Source: CALAEC01 sp050692915 (lineage in GTDB: Bacteria; Actinomycetota; UBA4738; CALAEC01). Taken from it: DNA of 7,331 nt. The stretch spans positions 1-7,331 of the forward strand of contig JBOGVU010000113.1 of the NCBI GenBank assembly GCA_050692915.1, written 5' to 3'. The position numbers were made by a program, and so were the translations under genes. Positions within the stretch are counted from its first letter, which is position 1. The number at the start of each line of letters is the position of its first letter. Positions 5,215-7,331 of the stretch are shown here, piece after piece. The notes beneath the pieces were generated by a model. The model searched no databases. It worked only from the letters and a program-made list of their open reading frames with translations, and had not been told where the DNA came from.

Positions 5215-6375
5215 GTGATCTGGGACTCCCTCCTCAAGGGCCTGGGCTCGATCCTCTCGTTCTTCTACGAGGTGATCCCCTCGTACGGCGTGGCCATCAT
5301 CCTCCTGACCGTTCTGGTCCGGATCGTGTTGATCCCCCTCACGATCAAGCAGACCAGGTCCATGCAGGAGATGCAGCGGATCCAGCCCAAGGTCAAGGAG
5401 CTCCAGAGGAAGTTCAAGGGCAACCGCCAGAAGATGAACGAGGAGCTGATGAAGCTCTACAAGGAGCACCAGGTCAACCCCCTGGGCGGGTGTCTCCCCC
5501 TGCTCCTCCAGCTCCCGGTGTTCTTCGCCCTGTTCTCTGTGCTGAACACGCCGGTGCAGGCGGCGGCGCTTCCCTCGGAGGAGTTCTCGGTCTCCTCGCT
5601 GCCGGACGGCGCGGTCTGCCTGACCTCCGAGGAGCCGGCGGCCGAGGGACCGAGCCCGACCGAGATCGTGTGCGAGGTCGGGGACGAGGAACGGCGGTTC
5701 GAGGTCGCCGGGTGGGCCAACAAGGATACCGGGGCCACCATCAGCGAGCGCCTGCCGTTCATTCGGTTCTGTCAGCCGGCCGAGGCCGATCCCGGCGCCG
5801 GGCGAGAGGAGGACGGCTTCCTCTGTCGATCGCCGCCCGGGGCAGAGCACGTGCCCCGGGACGGTGGCCTGTTTGACGCGATCGTCGAGGACCGGGCGAC
5901 GTTCCTGGGGATCCACCTGTCCTGCTCCCCCACCCAGGCCTCCTCGGAAGAGGGCGTCCGGGTGTGCGCCGGTCCCGGCACCAGCGCGGGTGTCGTTCCG
6001 GCGATCCCCTACTTCGTCCTGGTGGCGCTGATGGTGGCCTCGACCTGGTACCAGCAGCGACAGATGCAGCGGGCCTCGGCCGGGCCTAGCGCCGCCCAGG
6101 CCCAGCTGATGGCCCGGATCATGCCGGTCTTCCTGGGGGTCATCTCGATCAGCATCAGCGCGGGGGTGCTGGTGTACTGGGTGACCACCAACGCGTGGCA
6201 GATCGGGCAGCAGCACGTCATGCTCCGGGGCAGGATGCCGGAGGCGACCCCGCCCCCGAAGGCGAAGTCGGGCAAGAGCACTCCACCGGACAAGCCGGCC
6301 TCGGCCAAGAGCCGGGCGGATGGCGCAAAGGCGAAGAAGAATGCGGGAAGTCGAAAGAAGCGCCGCAAGCGTTGA
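5215..6375 (+). CDS. yidC: YidC/Oxa1 membrane protein insertase
   Basis: A 386-residue YidC/Oxa1 insertase that places proteins into the cytoplasmic membrane, alone or with SecYEG. It has the Gram-positive-type core without the large Gram-negative periplasmic domain. The first core membrane segment (about 24-42) bears the conserved groove arginine (R36, in VLVRIVLIPL). A charged coiled-coil cytoplasmic loop follows (44-88), then TM segments at about 91-110, 262-276 and 303-322, and the YWVTTNAWQIGQQ block (321-333). A Lys/Arg-rich tail (345-386) probably contacts the ribosome. The unusual part is the outer loop at 111-261, about 150 residues, acidic and with six cysteines (135, 153, 186, 204, 237, 251). 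GTG at 5215 follows a G-rich stretch. The 3' end overlaps jag by 35 bp. Confidence 0.96.
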   Translation: MIWDSLLKGLGSILSFFYEVIPSYGVAIILLTVLVRIVLIPLTIKQTRSMQEMQRIQPKVKELQRKFKGNRQKMNEELMKLYKEHQVNPLGGCLPLLLQLPVFFALFSVLNTPVQAAALPSEEFSVSSLPDGAVCLTSEEPAAEGPSPTEIVCEVGDEERRFEVAGWANKDTGATISERLPFIRFCQPAEADPGAGREEDGFLCRSPPGAEHVPRDGGLFDAIVEDRATFLGIHLSCSPTQASSEEGVRVCAGPGTSAGVVPAIPYFVLVALMVASTWYQQRQMQRASAGPSAAQAQLMARIMPVFLGVISISISAGVLVYWVTTNAWQIGQQHVMLRGRMPEATPPPKAKSGKSTPPDKPASAKSRADGAKAKKNAGSRKKRRKR

Positions 6376-6997
6376 GGAGGCCATCGAGGCCGCCCTCGAG
6401 GAGCTGGGCGTAAGCGAGCAGGAGGCCCAGGTCGAGATCGTCCAGGACTCGCAGAAGGGTTTGCTGGGGTTCGGCTCCCAGGAAGCGATCGTCCGGGTCA
6501 GGGTCCGGGAGGAGGACATCGGGGGGGTCGCCCTGGAGGAGCAGGCCGAGGTGGCGGAGGAGTTCCTCCTGGGTCTGCTGGACCGGATGGACCTGGACGC
6601 CGACGTCGATCACAACGTGGTGGACGGCGTGATGTACGTGGACATCCTGGCGGGCCAGGACGCCGAGGGGATGGGCCTGCTGATCGGACGCCACGGCCAG
6701 ACGCTCGATGCCCTCCAGGAGGTGGTCCGGTGCGCGGTCCAGCGGCGAACCGAGAGCCGGTGCCGGGTCATGGTGGACGTCGAGGACTACCGGAAGCGGC
6801 GGCGGTCGCAGCTGATCCAGCGGGCCAAGTCGGTGGCGGCCCGGGTGCGCCGCACGGGGAGGCCGGAGCGGATGGACGCCATGAACCCGTACGAGCGGAA
6901 GATCGTCCACGACGCCGCCGCCGAGGTGGGAGGCGTTGAGACCGCCAGCGAGGGTGAGGAACCCGACCGCCGGGTGGTCATCCGGAAGCGGCGGTAG
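6341..6997 (+). CDS. jag: KhpB/Jag RNA-binding protein (Jag_N-KH-R3H)
   Basis: A 218-residue KhpB/Jag protein, an RNA-binding regulator that in Gram-positive bacteria works with KhpA and affects cell division and elongation. The Jag_N domain (1-55) begins MREVERSAASVEEAIEAAL and includes GLLGFGS (40-46). The KH domain (about 75-148) has the GRHG loop (116-119), and the R3H domain (about 150-216) has the R-x3-H motif R186/H190 in NPYERKIVH. The ATG at 6341 is preferred over an in-frame ATG at 6320 because it matches the family N-terminus; the earlier one adds seven residues, mostly arginine. Either start lies inside the yidC coding end (35- or 56-bp overlap), so translation is probably coupled to yidC. 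It is the last gene of the rightward block seen here. Confidence 0.95.
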   Translation: MREVERSAASVEEAIEAALEELGVSEQEAQVEIVQDSQKGLLGFGSQEAIVRVRVREEDIGGVALEEQAEVAEEFLLGLLDRMDLDADVDHNVVDGVMYVDILAGQDAEGMGLLIGRHGQTLDALQEVVRCAVQRRTESRCRVMVDVEDYRKRRRSQLIQRAKSVAARVRRTGRPERMDAMNPYERKIVHDAAAEVGGVETASEGEEPDRRVVIRKRR

Positions 6998-7013
6998 CCG
7001 TCTCCAACAATCC

Positions 7014-7331
7014 CTACCGAATGCCCCAAGCCAGGAACTGTCGCCTCTTGTGGCTGGGCGGGAGGTGATCGAGGAAGAGCGGCACCGCCTGACGGAGCTG
7101 CGCTCCTCTAAGGTGCCACTGGAGGAAGTGACGGCCGTCGTGATGGTACGGGCCGTAGATCTTCCCGCCGAGGACGCCAAGCAGGAAACGAAGGGGTTCT
7201 GGATCGCGCTGATGCATCTTGACGGCGAGGACCGGCGCGCGTTTGTCTCCGGTGAAGGATCCTTCTCCGACCACGAGTCCCATCGCATAGCCGAGGTCGA
7301 ACGCGAGTAGAGGCCTCGCGACGTGGGGCGG
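7014..7331 (-). CDS. LAGLIDADG-type homing endonuclease-like protein, partial
   Basis: A minus-strand frame open to the right edge, giving at least 105 residues; the N-terminus lies outside the window. It contains one LAGLIDADG-type motif in the form YAMGLVVGEGSF. The glutamate of GEG takes the place of the catalytic acid, while the aspartate usual at the sixth position is valine. Downstream features common in small bacterial members are an LAVKMH strand, LGGKIYGPYHHDG, an FLQWHLRG strand and a final KRRQFLAW. One motif in a short protein suggests a homodimer. ATG at 7283 is inside the window but would cut away the first motif helix, so a start beyond the edge is more likely. It converges on jag with 16 bp between stop codons, in the place normally held by rsmG. 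No intron or intein host is visible, so it seems free-standing. Activity is unproven. Confidence 0.78.
   Translation of the reverse strand, partial: PPHVARPLLAFDLGYAMGLVVGEGSFTGDKRAPVLAVKMHQRDPEPLRFLLGVLGGKIYGPYHHDGRHFLQWHLRGAQLRQAVPLFLDHLPPSHKRRQFLAWGIR

Noticed and set aside
4233..5237. N-terminal extension of the dnaA frame to a 796-residue protein
   Set aside because: The extra 335 residues are low-complexity Arg/Pro-rich sequence antisense to rpmH, rnpA and yidD and do not resemble any DnaA N-terminus. The normal DnaA start is at 4232.
5173..6519. 448-codon minus-strand frame opposite yidC and the jag start
   Set aside because: The translation is a His/Leu/Arg/Asp-rich shadow of yidC with no motif, while yidC itself is unmistakable.
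6936..7310. Plus-strand frame over the right edge as the gene after jag
   Set aside because: Its translation shows no known domain and it begins inside jag. The opposite strand carries a coherent LAGLIDADG-type protein over the same bases.
1..7331. CRISPR array, tRNA, rRNA or insertion sequence
   Set aside because: No regularly spaced repeats, no tRNA- or rRNA-like segments and no transposase-like reading frame were recognised; apart from the right edge, coding space is filled by housekeeping genes.

Overview
The window is the chromosomal replication-origin neighbourhood of a GC-rich bacterium, very probably an actinobacterium. Two conserved gene blocks diverge from the gap between dnaA and rpmH. 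Leftward (minus strand) run dnaA, dnaN, recF and dciA; rightward (plus strand) run rpmH, rnpA, yidD, yidC and jag/khpB. The signs pointing to Actinomycetota are the gene order, the short YidC without the large Gram-negative periplasmic domain, the actinobacterial-looking L34 and DnaA C-terminus, the frequent GTG starts and the strong G/C preference at third codon positions. The species cannot be named. A deep-branching or uncultured actinobacterium is plausible.

Left block, 46-4232 (minus): DnaA initiates replication, DnaN is the sliding clamp, RecF loads RecA at gaps, and DciA (DUF721) helps load the replicative helicase. dnaN and recF are 19 bp apart and recF overlaps dciA, so these three look like one transcript. 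A 204-bp gap separates dnaA from dnaN. It holds one good DnaA box, a weaker one and an imperfect inverted repeat. gyrB would be the usual next gene beyond the left edge, but it is not in the window.

Central gap, 4233-4421: this holds two tandem perfect TTTTCCACA DnaA boxes, the first of which contains the dnaA start codon. It also holds a perfect GC-rich hairpin, a plausible dnaA promoter and a short T-rich stretch just before rpmH. Together these suggest DnaA autoregulation and part of an origin, although neither gap has the large box cluster of a well-studied actinobacterial oriC.

Right block, 4422-6997 (plus): ribosomal protein L34, the RNase P protein, YidD, the YidC membrane insertase and the RNA-binding protein KhpB/Jag form a tightly packed, overlapping set. 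Two things stand out. A perfect 12-bp inverted repeat covers the yidD stop codon ahead of yidC. YidC also has an unusually long outer loop carrying six cysteines.

Right edge, 7014-7331: where rsmG and parA/parB are normally expected there is instead a convergent, edge-truncated reading frame. It encodes a small single-motif LAGLIDADG homing-endonuclease-like protein and is the only accessory gene seen. No tRNA, rRNA, CRISPR array, IS element or new multi-gene system was found.
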